Shown here in pieces: positions 40,962 to 51,904 of a stretch of 64,000 nucleotides of DNA. The notes below the pieces were generated by a model. That model made no database searches, was not told the DNA's origin, and was given only the letters and a program-made list of their open reading frames with translations. Numbering within the stretch: the stretch's first letter is position 1; each line of letters begins with the position of its first letter. Origin of the DNA: Delftia tsuruhatensis NBRC 16741 (GTDB lineage: Bacteria > Pseudomonadota > Gammaproteobacteria > Burkholderiales > Burkholderiaceae_C); assembly GCF_001571325.1 (NCBI RefSeq), contig NZ_BCTO01000027.1, positions 1 through 64,000 on the forward strand. Reading direction: 5' to 3'. The translations under genes and the position numbers were made by a program.

Positions 40962-41951
40962 TCATTTGGATGTTGAACGTTTTGCAGGCGCCTTGGACGC
41001 TGGCTTTCGGGGCTTGGGTGTTGTCCGGGTCGCGGGCGCTTTTGCAGCTTTTGCAGCTTTTGCCGCCGCCCCGGTATTTTTTTCCTTGGCCGCGGAGGCG
41101 GGGGCCCCGCTGCCTGCCTTGCCCAGGCTGCTCCTGAGCAGGGCGGTCAGATCCAGCACGGCTGCGTTGGCGGGTGCGGCGGGCGCGTCCTGCTGCCTTT
41201 GCACACTTTGCACGTCGCCCGCATGGGCCTTGGCCTGCACCAGCTGGTGGATTTCCTCGCTGAAGGAGTTGCGGAACTGGTCGGCGTCCCAGGCCTGGCT
41301 CATGTCCTTGATCAGTGCCAGGGCCATGGTCATTTCGGCGGCCTTGATGCCTGCGGCCCTTGCGTCCAGCGGCGGCAGGTCCAGCTGCTCGAAGGAGCGG
41401 ATCTCGCCGCCCCAGCGCAGCAGGTTCAGCACCAGCGCCCGGCCGCAGGGGATCAGGATGGCCAGGTGCTGCTTGGCCTGGATGACGACCTTGGCCACGC
41501 CCACCTTGTTGCTCTTGCGCAGCGCCTCGCGCAGCAGTGCGTAGACCTTCCCGCCCCGGTGCAGGGGGGCGGTGTAGTAGGGCCGCTCCAGGTAGATGAA
41601 GGGGATATCGTCGGCATCGACAAAGGCCTCGATCTCTATGGTCTGCATGGTCTTGGGAAAGGCGGCGGCAATCTCTTCGGCGCTCAGCACCACGTAGCGG
41701 CCTTCTTCGAATTCCACGCCCTTGACGATGTCGGCCGAGGCCACCTCCTTGCCCGTGACCTTGTTGATGCGCTTGTAGCCCACGGGCTGCATGTTGCGCT
41801 TGTCCAGCCAGTCGAAGTCGATGTCCGTGCTGGCCGTGGCCGCATACAGGCCTATCGGGATGTGGACCAGGCCAAAGCTGATGGCCCCCTTCCACAGGCT
41901 GCGCGAGGAGACGGCCGGGGCCGTGCGGGGAGATGTGGCTTTCCTGGTCAT
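40962..41951 (-). CDS. ku: Non-homologous end-joining protein Ku
   Basis: A 329-aa bacterial Ku that threads onto DNA double-strand ends as a homodimer and recruits LigD. The core beta-barrel runs from about residue 18 to 260 (SLWKGAISFGLVHIPIGLY; IEAFVDADDIPFIYLERPYY; GGKVYALLREAL). The C-terminal tail is Ala/Lys/Pro-rich and basic (KAAKAAKAPATRTTPKPRKP), as in extended bacterial Ku proteins that use it for DNA binding. The ATG at 41951 overlaps the ligD stop as ATGA, so the two are coupled. Confidence 0.97.
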   Translation of the reverse strand: MTRKATSPRTAPAVSSRSLWKGAISFGLVHIPIGLYAATASTDIDFDWLDKRNMQPVGYKRINKVTGKEVASADIVKGVEFEEGRYVVLSAEEIAAAFPKTMQTIEIEAFVDADDIPFIYLERPYYTAPLHRGGKVYALLREALRKSNKVGVAKVVIQAKQHLAILIPCGRALVLNLLRWGGEIRSFEQLDLPPLDARAAGIKAAEMTMALALIKDMSQAWDADQFRNSFSEEIHQLVQAKAHAGDVQSVQRQQDAPAAPANAAVLDLTALLRSSLGKAGSGAPASAAKEKNTGAAAKAAKAAKAPATRTTPKPRKPASKAPAKRSTSK

Positions 41952-44620
41952 CGTTGTGCTTTCCTCGTTGGCGGCTCTTCGCGGGCCGGTGCCTCGAAGC
42001 CCAGCGCCTTCATGGCGCGGCCCAGGCTGGTGGCCGCCGTGCCGTAGTGCTCCCAGGGCGAGTTGCCCAGGCGCAGGCGCTGGTCCACCGAGCGAATGGT
42101 CCAGTGCGCGCCGCCCGTGAGCCTGTCGAGCTCGTTCCAGCCCACGGGCACGGAGATGCCCATGCCGGGCCGCGCACGCGCTGTCCACGCGCAGGCCGTG
42201 GTGGCGCCAAAGCCGTTGCGCAGGTAGTCCACGAAGATTTTTCCCACGCGGTTGCGTGGCCCGCTCTTGGCCACGAAGCGCTGGGGCACGGTGCTGGCCA
42301 GATGCTGGACCACGGCCTGGGAGAAGGCCTTGACCGTGTCCCAGTCCAGCAGCCGCTTGATCGGCACGACCACATGCAGGCCCTTGCCGCCGCTGGTTTT
42401 GAGGAAGGCCGGCAGCTCCAGCTCCTGCAGCAGCACATGCAGCAAGGTGGCCGCTTCCTGCACCTGCGTCCAGGGCACGCCCTCGCCGGGGTCCAGGTCG
42501 AAGGTCATGCGGTCGGGCCGGTCGATGCGGTCCCGGCGGGCATTCCAGGTGTGCCATTCGATGGTGTTCATCTGCGCGGCCGCCACCAGGCCTTCACGCC
42601 GCGCCACCTCCATCAGCGGCGCATGGCCGGGATCGAGTTCGGGTGCCAGGGCGGCAATGCCCTGCAGCGGCGTCTGGTCCATGTGTTTCTGGAAGAACAG
42701 CTCGCCCTCGATGCCCTCCGGCGCGCGCACCATGGCCACGGGCCGGGCCTTGAGGTGGGTGATCATGAAGGGGGCCACCGTGGCGTAGTAGCGCGCCAGC
42801 TCCATCTTGGTGATGCCGGTGGAGGGGTCGATGACACGCTCGGCATGGGTGATGGCGATCGTGGCGGGCAGGCGCGCCGCCTTGGCCATGCGGGGCGGGG
42901 CGGCTTTGTGGCGGGTTGCGGTGCGGGGTGAAGATGCGGTCGATGGCACGTGCTGTGGCTCCTCTTTTGCGATGCGGCGCGCAGGCTTGTCCGTGCGCAG
43001 GCCCTGGAATACGGCGTGGCGGATGCGGCCGTCCGCGGTCCATTGCGCGAACGAGACTTCGGCCAGCAGGGTGGGGCGCACCCAGTGCACCTGGCTGCCA
43101 AGGCCCCGGGTGTCTGCCAGCGGGGATGTGCCGGTGGCCAGGCCGTCCAGGCGCTGGCGCAGGTCGGCCAGGGTGCGTGCGTTGAAACCCGTGCCGACCT
43201 TGCCGGCCGCGTGCAGCTGCCCGTCCTCGCCATGCACGGCGAGGACCAGGGCCCCCAGGCCGGTGCGCGAGCCCTGGGGATCGGTATAGCCGGCGATCAC
43301 GAACTCCTGGCGGTGGCCGCACTTGAGCTTGATCCAGTCCATGCTGCGCCGCGAGACGTAGGCGCTGCCGCGCCGCTTGCCGATCACGCCCTCCAGGCCC
43401 AGCCGGCAGGCGGCGGCCATCAGGTCGGCGGGCGGGGCGTCAAAGGCCTGGCTGAACCGAACGCGGTCCGACGGCGCCTTGTGCAGCAGCTCCTGCAACC
43501 GCTGGCGGCGCTGTTCCACGGGCTGCTGGCGCAGGTCCTGGCCGTCGTGCCACAGCAGGTCGAAGGCGAAGAAGACCAGCAGGTCGGTGTGCTCGCCGTC
43601 GAAGGCATTTTGCAGGGCCTGGAAGTTGGGGCGGTCGTCGCTGTCCAGCATCAGCACCTCGCCGTCGATCCAGCCTGTTTGCAAGGGCAGGGCCGCCAAG
43701 GCGCGGGCCAGGGCAGGCATTCTGGCGGTCCAGTCCTTGCCGTTGCGCGTGACAAGCCGCACGGTACCGCTGTCGATGCGCGCCAGCAGGCGGTAGCCGT
43801 CGAACTTGCTCTCGAAGATCCATTGCCCGGCCTCCGTGGGCGGGCGGTCCACCAAGGTCGCCAGCTGGGGGGCGATCTCCTGCGGCATGGTCGCGGTGCC
43901 GGCGTGCTGCTTTCGTGCTGCCGCTGGCGCTGTTGCTGTTGTTGTTTCTGTCGTTGCCGCTGCTGCAGGTTCCAGGGGAAGGCCGGCCACGCTGTCGGGC
44001 ATGTCCTCGACCACGCTGAATTCGCCGGCGGCGCGTTCCAGCCCGTCATGCTCCTTGATCAGCAGCCACGCGGGTTTTTTGGCATCGTCCTTGCCGCGCA
44101 TGCGCACCAGGGTCCAGCGGCCCTGCAGCTTGTGGCCGCGCAGCTCGAACTTGAGCTTGCCCTTGCGAAGGTCCTCGGCGGCGTCGCCTTGTGGCCACCA
44201 GGTGCCCCGGTCCCAGATGATGACCTTGCCCGCGCCGTACTGGCCCGGCGGAATCTGGCCTTCGAAGCGGTTGTAGGCCATGGGGTGGTCTTCCACCTGC
44301 ACGGCCATGCGCTTGTCGGCCGGGTCGTAGCTGGGGCCCTTGGGCACGGCCCAGCTTTTCATGCTGCCGTCCAGCTCCAGCCGGAAGTCGTAGTGCAGAT
44401 GGCTGGCCCAGTGCTTTTGAATGACGAATTGCAGGACACCCGTGCCGGGCTGCCCTGCAATCGCGTCGCTGGAAGGTTCTGCCGAGGGCTCCGGCGTGCG
44501 CGTGAAGTCGCGCTTTTGCCGGTAGGCCGCCAGCGAAGCGGCAGCCTTGTCCTGCCCGCCGGCCGCAGCAGCCCGCCGCGGCTGCTGCGTGACCGGGTGG
44601 CTGCGGCGCGGTGCGGGCAT
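41948..44620 (-). CDS. ligD: ATP-dependent DNA ligase LigD, three domains
   Basis: An 890-aa LigD that processes and seals DNA ends with Ku. Domain order is phosphoesterase, ligase, polymerase. The 3'-phosphoesterase (about 55-205) has QKHWASHLHYDFRLELDG. The ligase has nucleotidyl Lys272 in ESKFDGYRLLAR and a GVIGKRRGSAY motif, followed by the OB fold. The primase-polymerase (about 590-880) has TFDLDPGEG with the metal Asp pair. This is the Pseudomonas-type order. The ATG at 44620 has AAGGAG upstream. The ligase-polymerase linker is Ala/Arg/Pro-rich. It is the first gene of the ligD-ku operon. Confidence 0.97.
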   Translation of the reverse strand: MPAPRRSHPVTQQPRRAAAAGGQDKAAASLAAYRQKRDFTRTPEPSAEPSSDAIAGQPGTGVLQFVIQKHWASHLHYDFRLELDGSMKSWAVPKGPSYDPADKRMAVQVEDHPMAYNRFEGQIPPGQYGAGKVIIWDRGTWWPQGDAAEDLRKGKLKFELRGHKLQGRWTLVRMRGKDDAKKPAWLLIKEHDGLERAAGEFSVVEDMPDSVAGLPLEPAAAATTETTTATAPAAARKQHAGTATMPQEIAPQLATLVDRPPTEAGQWIFESKFDGYRLLARIDSGTVRLVTRNGKDWTARMPALARALAALPLQTGWIDGEVLMLDSDDRPNFQALQNAFDGEHTDLLVFFAFDLLWHDGQDLRQQPVEQRRQRLQELLHKAPSDRVRFSQAFDAPPADLMAAACRLGLEGVIGKRRGSAYVSRRSMDWIKLKCGHRQEFVIAGYTDPQGSRTGLGALVLAVHGEDGQLHAAGKVGTGFNARTLADLRQRLDGLATGTSPLADTRGLGSQVHWVRPTLLAEVSFAQWTADGRIRHAVFQGLRTDKPARRIAKEEPQHVPSTASSPRTATRHKAAPPRMAKAARLPATIAITHAERVIDPSTGITKMELARYYATVAPFMITHLKARPVAMVRAPEGIEGELFFQKHMDQTPLQGIAALAPELDPGHAPLMEVARREGLVAAAQMNTIEWHTWNARRDRIDRPDRMTFDLDPGEGVPWTQVQEAATLLHVLLQELELPAFLKTSGGKGLHVVVPIKRLLDWDTVKAFSQAVVQHLASTVPQRFVAKSGPRNRVGKIFVDYLRNGFGATTACAWTARARPGMGISVPVGWNELDRLTGGAHWTIRSVDQRLRLGNSPWEHYGTAATSLGRAMKALGFEAPAREEPPTRKAQR

Positions 44621-44631
44621 GCGGCGCTCCT

Positions 44632-44703
44632 TCAGAACATCAGTGCAATCAAAATGATGATGGGAATGGGCACGCCCAGAAGAAAAAGCAGTATGGATCG
44701 CAT
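44632..44703 (-). CDS. 23-aa hydrophobic membrane peptide
   Basis: A complete gene of 24 codons. It starts at an ATG at 44703 with GGAGG seven bases upstream and stops at 44632. The product is one membrane helix (MRSILLFLLGVPIPIIIL followed by IALMF). Very similar tiny peptides with the LLGVPIPIIILIAL core occur next to stress genes in other Burkholderiales, from memory. It lies 11 bases ahead of ligD and downstream of the glycine-rich membrane protein. Role unknown; a membrane-protein regulator or small stress peptide is possible. Confidence 0.6.
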   Translation of the reverse strand: MRSILLFLLGVPIPIIILIALMF

Positions 44704-44754
44704 GAATGGCCTCCGTTCAATGAATGGTTGGATGGTGTTGACTGCGATGCAGGA

Positions 44755-45729
44755 TCAAATGGCATCGCGTTGGCGGCCACCCCAGGTGGCGCACAGGCTG
44801 CCCACAAAGGCGCCCAGCATCAGGGAAACAAACAGCCAGAGCATGGAATGGGCGGTGGCCTTTCGCGTTTCTTCAGCGGCCTGCTTGGCCTTTTGCTTGG
44901 CCTCTTCTGCCTTTTGCTCGGCCTGCTTTATCTGCATCTGTACGGAATCAAAGGTGCTTCGCACTTTCTTTTGCGCTTCTTCCACCGGAATATCGGAATT
45001 GCGCGCAATCAGCTGGGCCAGATATTGCTCATCGGCCGCAGAAAGCTGGCCGGTGCGCAGCGACTGGGCAAAGATCACGCCGGCCTCCCGCGTGGCGCTG
45101 GCCATGTCGGCAGGCGTTGTGCTGCCGGAGGTTGCCGCGGAATTGCGGAACAGGCTGCCGGTCCAGTAGGCCAGGCCCTGGGGCGAGGCATCGGCGCCCG
45201 AGGCACCGGCCATGGCTGCGGCACCGCCAGCAGCCGCACCGCCGGCGGCGCCGATCGCGCCGCCCACCACGCTGGAGGCGCTGGTGGCCACGGTCTGCGC
45301 CGCCTTGAAGGCGCCGGACACCGCACCACCGGCCGCAGCGCCCATCAGGGCCACCATGGCCAGCGTGGCCAGCGCCCAGGACAGAAAGCCGTGGGCCGTG
45401 TCGCGGAAGTAGACCTCGTCCGTATGCACGCCTTGCCAGCGGGTGCGCAGCCGCCCGGCCAGGTACCCGCCCACGCCGGCGGAGGCCAGCTGGGTGAAGG
45501 CGATCCAGGCCACGGCCGTCCACCCCAGGGCGCCGGCATCCATGCCTTGGCCGGTCCATACCGAGACAGACGACAGGCCCAGGCCCGTGCCCAGAATGAA
45601 CAGCAGCAGCGACAGCGAGGCCGCCGCCATGGCGCCCGCGAATATCGCCGCCCATGAAACACCGCTGACGGATGTATTGGCCGCAGGGACCACTGGCGCT
45701 GCCAGGGGATCGGAATAGGCAATGGACAT
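44755..45729 (-). CDS. Glycine/alanine-rich multi-pass membrane protein
   Basis: A 324-aa membrane protein. Helices are visible near residues 25-48 (SWAAIFAGAMAAASLSLLLFILG), 65-90, 112-135 and at the C-terminus (SMLWLFVSLMLGAFVGSLC). The third is followed by a glycine-zipper-like GGAIGAAGGAAAGGAAAMAG tract. Between it and the last helix lies a charged coiled-coil (IKQAEQKAEEAKQKAKQAAE). The ATG at 45729 follows AGGAAATCC. No enzyme motif was seen; similar proteins are found among stress genes. It may be upstream in the 23-aa peptide/ligD/ku transcript. Confidence 0.75.
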   Translation of the reverse strand: MSIAYSDPLAAPVVPAANTSVSGVSWAAIFAGAMAAASLSLLLFILGTGLGLSSVSVWTGQGMDAGALGWTAVAWIAFTQLASAGVGGYLAGRLRTRWQGVHTDEVYFRDTAHGFLSWALATLAMVALMGAAAGGAVSGAFKAAQTVATSASSVVGGAIGAAGGAAAGGAAAMAGASGADASPQGLAYWTGSLFRNSAATSGSTTPADMASATREAGVIFAQSLRTGQLSAADEQYLAQLIARNSDIPVEEAQKKVRSTFDSVQMQIKQAEQKAEEAKQKAKQAAEETRKATAHSMLWLFVSLMLGAFVGSLCATWGGRQRDAI

Positions 45730-45808
45730 GGCTGGATTTCCTGGAGTTGAGTGCCCCATTCTTGCCAGCCGAAATAAATGCCACTGTAGGAGGATTGGAA
45801 AAGCAGGA

Positions 45809-45851
45809 CTGGCAAACTCAGACGAAAAACGTCATCCTTTGCCAGATGACG
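45809..45851 (-). terminator. Overlapping hairpins after the SDR gene: terminator with alternative fold
   Basis: Read on the minus strand, CGTCATC pairs with GATGACG and is followed by TTTTT, an ordinary rho-independent terminator for the pdxY-SDR transcript. The loop of this stem (CTGGCAAA) can instead pair with TTTGCCAG located beyond the T run, aided by GACG/CGTC. The two folds exclude each other, as in an attenuator. It lies 80 bases before the ATG of the glycine-rich membrane protein. Confidence 0.65.
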
Positions 45852-46021
45852 GTTTTCAAGGCAATGCGCGGCCTGGATATGGAAAATGATTCCTGCAACC
45901 GGTAAAACTTGCGGAATATTTTCCAGGGCGAATGGCTGGATTGTTTCCGGCAGCACGGCGATATGTTTCTGTCTGCTGCCGGTGTTTTCATTGCTGCATC
46001 GGGCCTGCCAGACCCGTACGT

Positions 46022-46798
46022 TCAGGGCTGGCGCACGTCGGCCACGACCTGCTCGCCAAAATCCGCGCGCTGCAGCCAGCCCAGCACCAGGGTGGCGGCC
46101 TGCTCGGGCGTGGACAGCTTGCCGCCCTCCTTGAGCTGGGCGAAGTTGCCTGCGTCGGGAAAGGCTGCGGCATCGGCGCTGCGCAGCTGCACCTGCATGT
46201 CGGTGTCGATGACGCCGGGCGCCAGCGAGCAGATGCGCGCGCCGTGGGGCTTGAGCGCCTCGTCCAGCGCCACGCTGCGGCTGAAATGGTCCATGCCGGC
46301 CTTGGCCGCGCAGTAGGAGGCCTGCGAGGCAATGGCGCGCCGCCCCAGGCCCGAAGAAATGTTGAGCACCTTGCGCGGCACGGCCGTCCAGCCTTCGGTG
46401 GCGGCCAGGAAGGCGGCCGTCAGCAGCATGGGCGCCTCCAGTCCCACGCGCATGGCCTGGGCGATGTCGGCGGGCCGCAGCTGCGACAGCGGCGCGATCT
46501 GCGGAATCACGCCCGCGTTGTTGATCAGGGTGACGCTGGCGTAGCGCGTGGCGTCCAGCCCGGCGAGCCATTCGCCCAGCCTGCGGGCCGCTGCCTCGGG
46601 CTCGCCCAGGTCCACGCTCCACTGCTGCAGCGGGGCGCCTGCCGTGGCGGCGGCCCGGTTCAGGTCTTCGCTGGTGGAGCGCGACAGCGTGACCAGCTCA
46701 TGGCCGGCATCGAGCAGTTGCCGGGCCATGGCCAGGCCCATGCCGCGCGAAGCGCCCGTGAGAATCGTCAGGGAAAGGAGAGGCGATGCATTGTTCAT
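46022..46798 (-). CDS. SDR-family NAD(P)-dependent oxidoreductase
   Basis: A 258-aa classical short-chain dehydrogenase. The dinucleotide motif is [12 protein letters not shown] (14-25), followed by NNAG near 95, NISSGLG (the Ser) near 150 and [10 protein letters not shown] (Tyr-x3-Lys) near 163. The sequence after NISS and the length suggest the sepiapterin-reductase-like group, but the substrate is uncertain. Its ATG at 46798 overlaps the pyridoxal-kinase stop as ATGA, so the two are translated together. Confidence 0.9.
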   Translation of the reverse strand: MNNASPLLSLTILTGASRGMGLAMARQLLDAGHELVTLSRSTSEDLNRAAATAGAPLQQWSVDLGEPEAAARRLGEWLAGLDATRYASVTLINNAGVIPQIAPLSQLRPADIAQAMRVGLEAPMLLTAAFLAATEGWTAVPRKVLNISSGLGRRAIASQASYCAAKAGMDHFSRSVALDEALKPHGARICSLAPGVIDTDMQVQLRSADAAAFPDAGNFAQLKEGGKLSTPEQAATLVLGWLQRADFGEQVVADVRQP

Positions 46799-47715
46799 GC
46801 GGGCGATGGTATCGCTTGTGCCCGTGCTGCCGGTGCTGCCTGCGCGGTCATTGCCCGGGCGGCGACGGGGTCCGAGGGCAGCAGCAGCTCGGCGCTGCGC
46901 GCCTGCCGCGTATGCTCCAGCGCCTGCACGATGCGTTCGCAGGCGCGCTCGGCCGCATCGCGCAGGCTGGCGCCCTGCAGCCAGTGGCCGGTGAGCGCGG
47001 CGCTGAACAAGTCGCCCGTTCCCTTGGGCACCGCATCCACGCGCGCGTGGGTGACCACATGCACGTCCTCGCGCGTGACCAGCGCCACGCGCATGCGCAG
47101 TGCATGCTCGCCGCCCAGCTCGGGCGCCGCGCTGGTCACGGCCACCCACTGCGTGCGGCCGGTCAGCAGGCTGCGCGCGGCCTGGACCACATCGTCCATG
47201 CCGTGCACAGGGCGCGCGGTCAGCCGTTCCAGCTCGAAATGGTTGGGTGTCAGCCCGTCGGCCAGAGGCAGCAGGTGGCGCTGGTAGGCCTCGACCATGG
47301 CGGGGTCCACGTAGATGCCGCTGTCGTGGTCGCCGATCACCGGGTCCACCACCACGCGCAGGCCGGGGCGCTGCTGCAGCAGGCCCGCCACCCAGTCCGC
47401 CAGCAGCCCGGCCTGGTCCGGCCCGCCCAGGTAGCCGGCCAGCACGGCCTGCAGTTGCCCGAGCGCGCCGCGCGCGCCCAGGTCCTGCAGATAGCCCGCA
47501 AACCACTCGGCGGCAATTGCTCCGCCGTGGATGCTGGGATAGTGCGGCGTATTGCTGAACACCACCGTGGGCACGGCTGCCGCCGCCAGTCCCAGGGCCT
47601 GCAGCGTGGGCATGGCCACGTTGTTGCCAACGCGGCCGTAGACGACCTGGGACTGCACGGACACCACGTCGATGGCCAGGGGGTGCAGCATGTCATGGGG
47701 GGCGGGGGCGTTCAT
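46795..47715 (-). CDS. pdxY: Pyridoxal kinase
   Basis: A 306-aa PfkB/ribokinase-like vitamer kinase that phosphorylates pyridoxal to PLP. Signatures are [20 protein letters not shown] at the start, [17 protein letters not shown] in the middle and [18 protein letters not shown] near 235 with the catalytic Asp. The length fits PdxY rather than PdxK. The ATG at 47715 is the only well-placed start, although the frame is open upstream. It is divergent from the 382-aa unknown gene and is the first gene of a pdxY-SDR operon. Confidence 0.93.
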   Translation of the reverse strand: MNAPAPHDMLHPLAIDVVSVQSQVVYGRVGNNVAMPTLQALGLAAAAVPTVVFSNTPHYPSIHGGAIAAEWFAGYLQDLGARGALGQLQAVLAGYLGGPDQAGLLADWVAGLLQQRPGLRVVVDPVIGDHDSGIYVDPAMVEAYQRHLLPLADGLTPNHFELERLTARPVHGMDDVVQAARSLLTGRTQWVAVTSAAPELGGEHALRMRVALVTREDVHVVTHARVDAVPKGTGDLFSAALTGHWLQGASLRDAAERACERIVQALEHTRQARSAELLLPSDPVAARAMTAQAAPAARAQAIPSPA

Positions 47716-47887
47716 GGGCGGCCTTGCGGGTGGTAATTCTTGGGCGAAGCTGCATTTATAGCGCTGCCATGCGAGGGCCGGCAGCACAATCCAGGGAGCA
47801 CGGCCAGACCACTTCCAGAATCGCGGCAGCGGGATTGGAGCGCCATGCAAGAATGGTTTTTTCCGCGCGCATGCATCTCGCTTGAAC

Positions 47888-49036
47888 ATGAATTCCCCTT
47901 CAGAAATCCAGGCCCTGTATTCGAAATTCAGCGGTGCCGAGGCCTCGGAGCGATTGAGGGCCGAGATCCGCAGCCAGGTCGCAAGCTGGCGCTGGGCGTC
48001 CGACTCCATGAGCTTTGACGAACCCTATGCCCGTGAGCTGTTCGGCGGCCCTGCCGCACGCTGGCTCAGCGATGGGCGGGCAGACCCGCAAAAGCATGTG
48101 CACCACGGCTTTGATGCCCAGGGCCGTATCGTCATCGAATGCCGGTCCAACGCGCGCGAGCAGGTATGCCTGTACACGCCCGGCCAGCGCACAACCGTGT
48201 CGTGGCATGGAGGCGGCAGCATCGATTCCGTCAGCCAAAGCCGCTACGAGGAGGGGCGGCTGGTCGCCCATCACATGCACCTTGGCTACCGTGGCATGGA
48301 CAGCCGTTATGAGTACGACGGCCGGCAACTGCAGTGCAGCGTGACCCGGAACTGGGAAACCCGTGAGAAGCCCTGGCTCACGCGGCATGTGTTCGTGCAT
48401 GGCGCGGACGGCGTTCTGGATCGCATCCACCTTCAATACCTGGACACCCAGGGCCAGCCCGAGCCGGGTGCCGACAGGCTGCTCTACCTGCGCCTGCCCA
48501 GGGGCGAGACGCTGAAGACCGTCGAGGCGCGTGTGCAGCAGCTGCTGGAGCAGTCACTGGCCACGGCCTTGCAGCAGATCCCACGCGGCGAACCGCTCTA
48601 CGGTCTTTTGCTTTGCTACACGCATGAGGACCTGACTGCAGCCTGGCCGCCTTTTCTGGTCTGGGGGCGCGAATCCTATCGGCGCGCGGTGCTGGAGCGT
48701 GGTGAAGAGATTCCGTATTACCTGTGGGCGCCGGACGAGATACGCGGCATGGGCGAGGCCGATGAGCACTGGTTCTCCGACGAGGCGCTAGGCGAAGCCT
48801 GCCTGCTGCATGGCCAGTTGATGGAGATGAAGCAAAGCAATGCCTCGGCCATGCGGGTGCTCAGGCACATGCTGCCCTTGCTGGAGAGCATGGTCAGGCA
48901 GGCGGGCCTGCCCGTGACCGATGATTTCGTGGTGGCCTTTGCCGACAACACGGGCGAGGTCGATCCCTTGAAGGCCATGAAGGCCCGTCTGCCGGATGCG
49001 CATTGGGCGTTGCTCAAGCAGCGCGGCTTGGTGTGA
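47888..49036 (+). CDS. Hypothetical protein, 382 aa
   Basis: A 382-aa soluble protein that I do not recognise. It is rich in aromatic and charged residues, with a [20 protein letters not shown] segment and many beta-type stretches in the first half (ITRY-like repeats such as [18 protein letters not shown], reminiscent of sugar- or wrapped-beta repeats). The second half is helical ([15 protein letters not shown]). No signal peptide or catalytic motif was seen. The first ATG at 47888 is preceded by an in-frame TTG at 47882. It might be an orphan toxin-immunity-type protein, but that is speculation. Confidence 0.65.
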   Translation: MNSPSEIQALYSKFSGAEASERLRAEIRSQVASWRWASDSMSFDEPYARELFGGPAARWLSDGRADPQKHVHHGFDAQGRIVIECRSNAREQVCLYTPGQRTTVSWHGGGSIDSVSQSRYEEGRLVAHHMHLGYRGMDSRYEYDGRQLQCSVTRNWETREKPWLTRHVFVHGADGVLDRIHLQYLDTQGQPEPGADRLLYLRLPRGETLKTVEARVQQLLEQSLATALQQIPRGEPLYGLLLCYTHEDLTAAWPPFLVWGRESYRRAVLERGEEIPYYLWAPDEIRGMGEADEHWFSDEALGEACLLHGQLMEMKQSNASAMRVLRHMLPLLESMVRQAGLPVTDDFVVAFADNTGEVDPLKAMKARLPDAHWALLKQRGLV

Positions 49037-49060
49037 GGTCTCGCGGGCTCTGAAATGAAA

Positions 49061-49082
49061 AGGCCCGCCGAATGGCGGGCCT
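49061..49082 (-). terminator. Terminator of the liv operon
   Basis: A stem AGGCCCGCC / GGCGGGCCT with a four-base loop is followed on the minus strand by TTTTCATTT. It lies 53 bases past the livF stop. On the plus strand, after the 382-aa gene, no T run follows, so it works mainly for liv, though the stem may also slow the convergent transcript. Confidence 0.8.
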
Positions 49083-49135
49083 CCGTTCAGTGCCGGCGTG
49101 CAGTATTGCCGGCGTTTTGCCGGGCGCGCAGGCGC

Positions 49136-50613
<1,478 letters not shown>

Positions 50614-50665
50614 TGCCGGCCCTTGCTGCTATCTGTTGTCCCAAAAATCATGGTGTCGGCATGCC

Positions 50666-51904
50666 TCATGAGCGCACCTCCACATGGCGACGGCGCATGG
50701 GCAGCAGGCCCTGCGGGCGCCAGACCATCATCAGCACCATCACCAGGCCGAAGATCAGCATGCGGTACTCGGAGAACTCGCGCGCCAGCTCGGGCAGCAC
50801 CGTCAGCAAGATGGCCGCGATGATCACGCCCAGCTGCGAGCCCATGCCGCCCAGCACCACGATGGACAGGATCAGCGCCGACTCGATGAAGGTGAAGGAC
50901 TCGGGGTTGACGATGCCCTGGCGCGCCGCGAAGAAGGCGCCGCCGAAGCCGGCGAACATGGCGCCCAGCGTGAAGGCCGACAGCTTGATCTTCATGGGGT
51001 TCAGGCCCAGCGAGCGGCAGGCGATCTCGTCCTCGCGCAGTGCCTCCCAGGCGCGGCCTATGGGCATGCGCACCAGGCGGTTGGAGATCCACAGCGTGAC
51101 CACGGCCAGCAGCAGCGCCATCAGGTACAGGAAGATCACCATGTGCAGCGAGCTGAACTCCAGCCCCAGGAACTGGTGGAACGTCGTGCCGCCCTCGGTG
51201 GAGGGGGTGCGCGTCATCTCCAGGCCCAGCACCGTGGGCTTGGGGATGCTGGAGATGCCGTCCGGCCCGCCCGTGATGCTGGTCAGGTTGACCAGCAGCA
51301 GGCGGATGATCTCGCCAAAGCCCAGGGTCACGATGGCCAGGTAGTCACCGCGCAGCCGCAGCACCGGAAAGCCCAGCACGAAGCCGAACATCGCGGCAGC
51401 GGCACCGGCCAGCGGCAGCGCTTCCCAGAAGGACCAGCCGGCCCAGTGGAAGAGCAGCGCATAGGTGTAGGCGCCCACGGCGTAGAAGCCCACGAAGCCC
51501 AGGTCCAGCAGGCCGGCAAAGCCCACGACGATGTTCAGGCCCAGGCCCAGCATCACGTAGATCATGGCCAGCGTGGCGATGTCCACCGCGTTGCGGCCCG
51601 CAAAGAAGGGCCAGGACACGGCGATCAGCAGGGCCGCCAGCATCAGGCCGTTGCGGTGGCTGGGGCGCGCCTGCGGCAGCGAGGGCAGCGAGACCTTGGG
51701 CATCTTCGCCGCGATCAGCGGGCGCAGCAGCTGCACCAGGAAGACCAGGGCGCAGGCCCAGGCCACCACCGTCCAGTCGGGGTTGATGATGGTGCGGGTG
51801 CCGGCGCGTTCCAGGTGCAGGCCGAAGATGGGCGTGACGACCACGGCCGTCATTACCGTGGCGATCAGGGCGTCGCGCAGGTTCAAAGTGGGTTTGGTTT
51901 TCAT
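50666..51904 (-). CDS. livM: Branched-chain amino-acid ABC permease LivM
   Basis: A 412-aa permease with ten or so membrane helices, longer than livH as usual. Family motifs are [33 protein letters not shown] near 130 and the ATPase-contact segment [21 protein letters not shown] near 285. The ATG overlaps the livH stop by one base. It forms the membrane pore together with LivH. Confidence 0.96.
   Translation of the reverse strand: MKTKPTLNLRDALIATVMTAVVVTPIFGLHLERAGTRTIINPDWTVVAWACALVFLVQLLRPLIAAKMPKVSLPSLPQARPSHRNGLMLAALLIAVSWPFFAGRNAVDIATLAMIYVMLGLGLNIVVGFAGLLDLGFVGFYAVGAYTYALLFHWAGWSFWEALPLAGAAAAMFGFVLGFPVLRLRGDYLAIVTLGFGEIIRLLLVNLTSITGGPDGISSIPKPTVLGLEMTRTPSTEGGTTFHQFLGLEFSSLHMVIFLYLMALLLAVVTLWISNRLVRMPIGRAWEALREDEIACRSLGLNPMKIKLSAFTLGAMFAGFGGAFFAARQGIVNPESFTFIESALILSIVVLGGMGSQLGVIIAAILLTVLPELAREFSEYRMLIFGLVMVLMMVWRPQGLLPMRRRHVEVRS

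Noticed and set aside
45752..45767. Sigma-54-like site TGGCAAGAATGGGGCA ahead of the glycine-rich membrane protein
   Set aside because: The predicted start would coincide with the ribosome-binding site, and the -12 element is poor.
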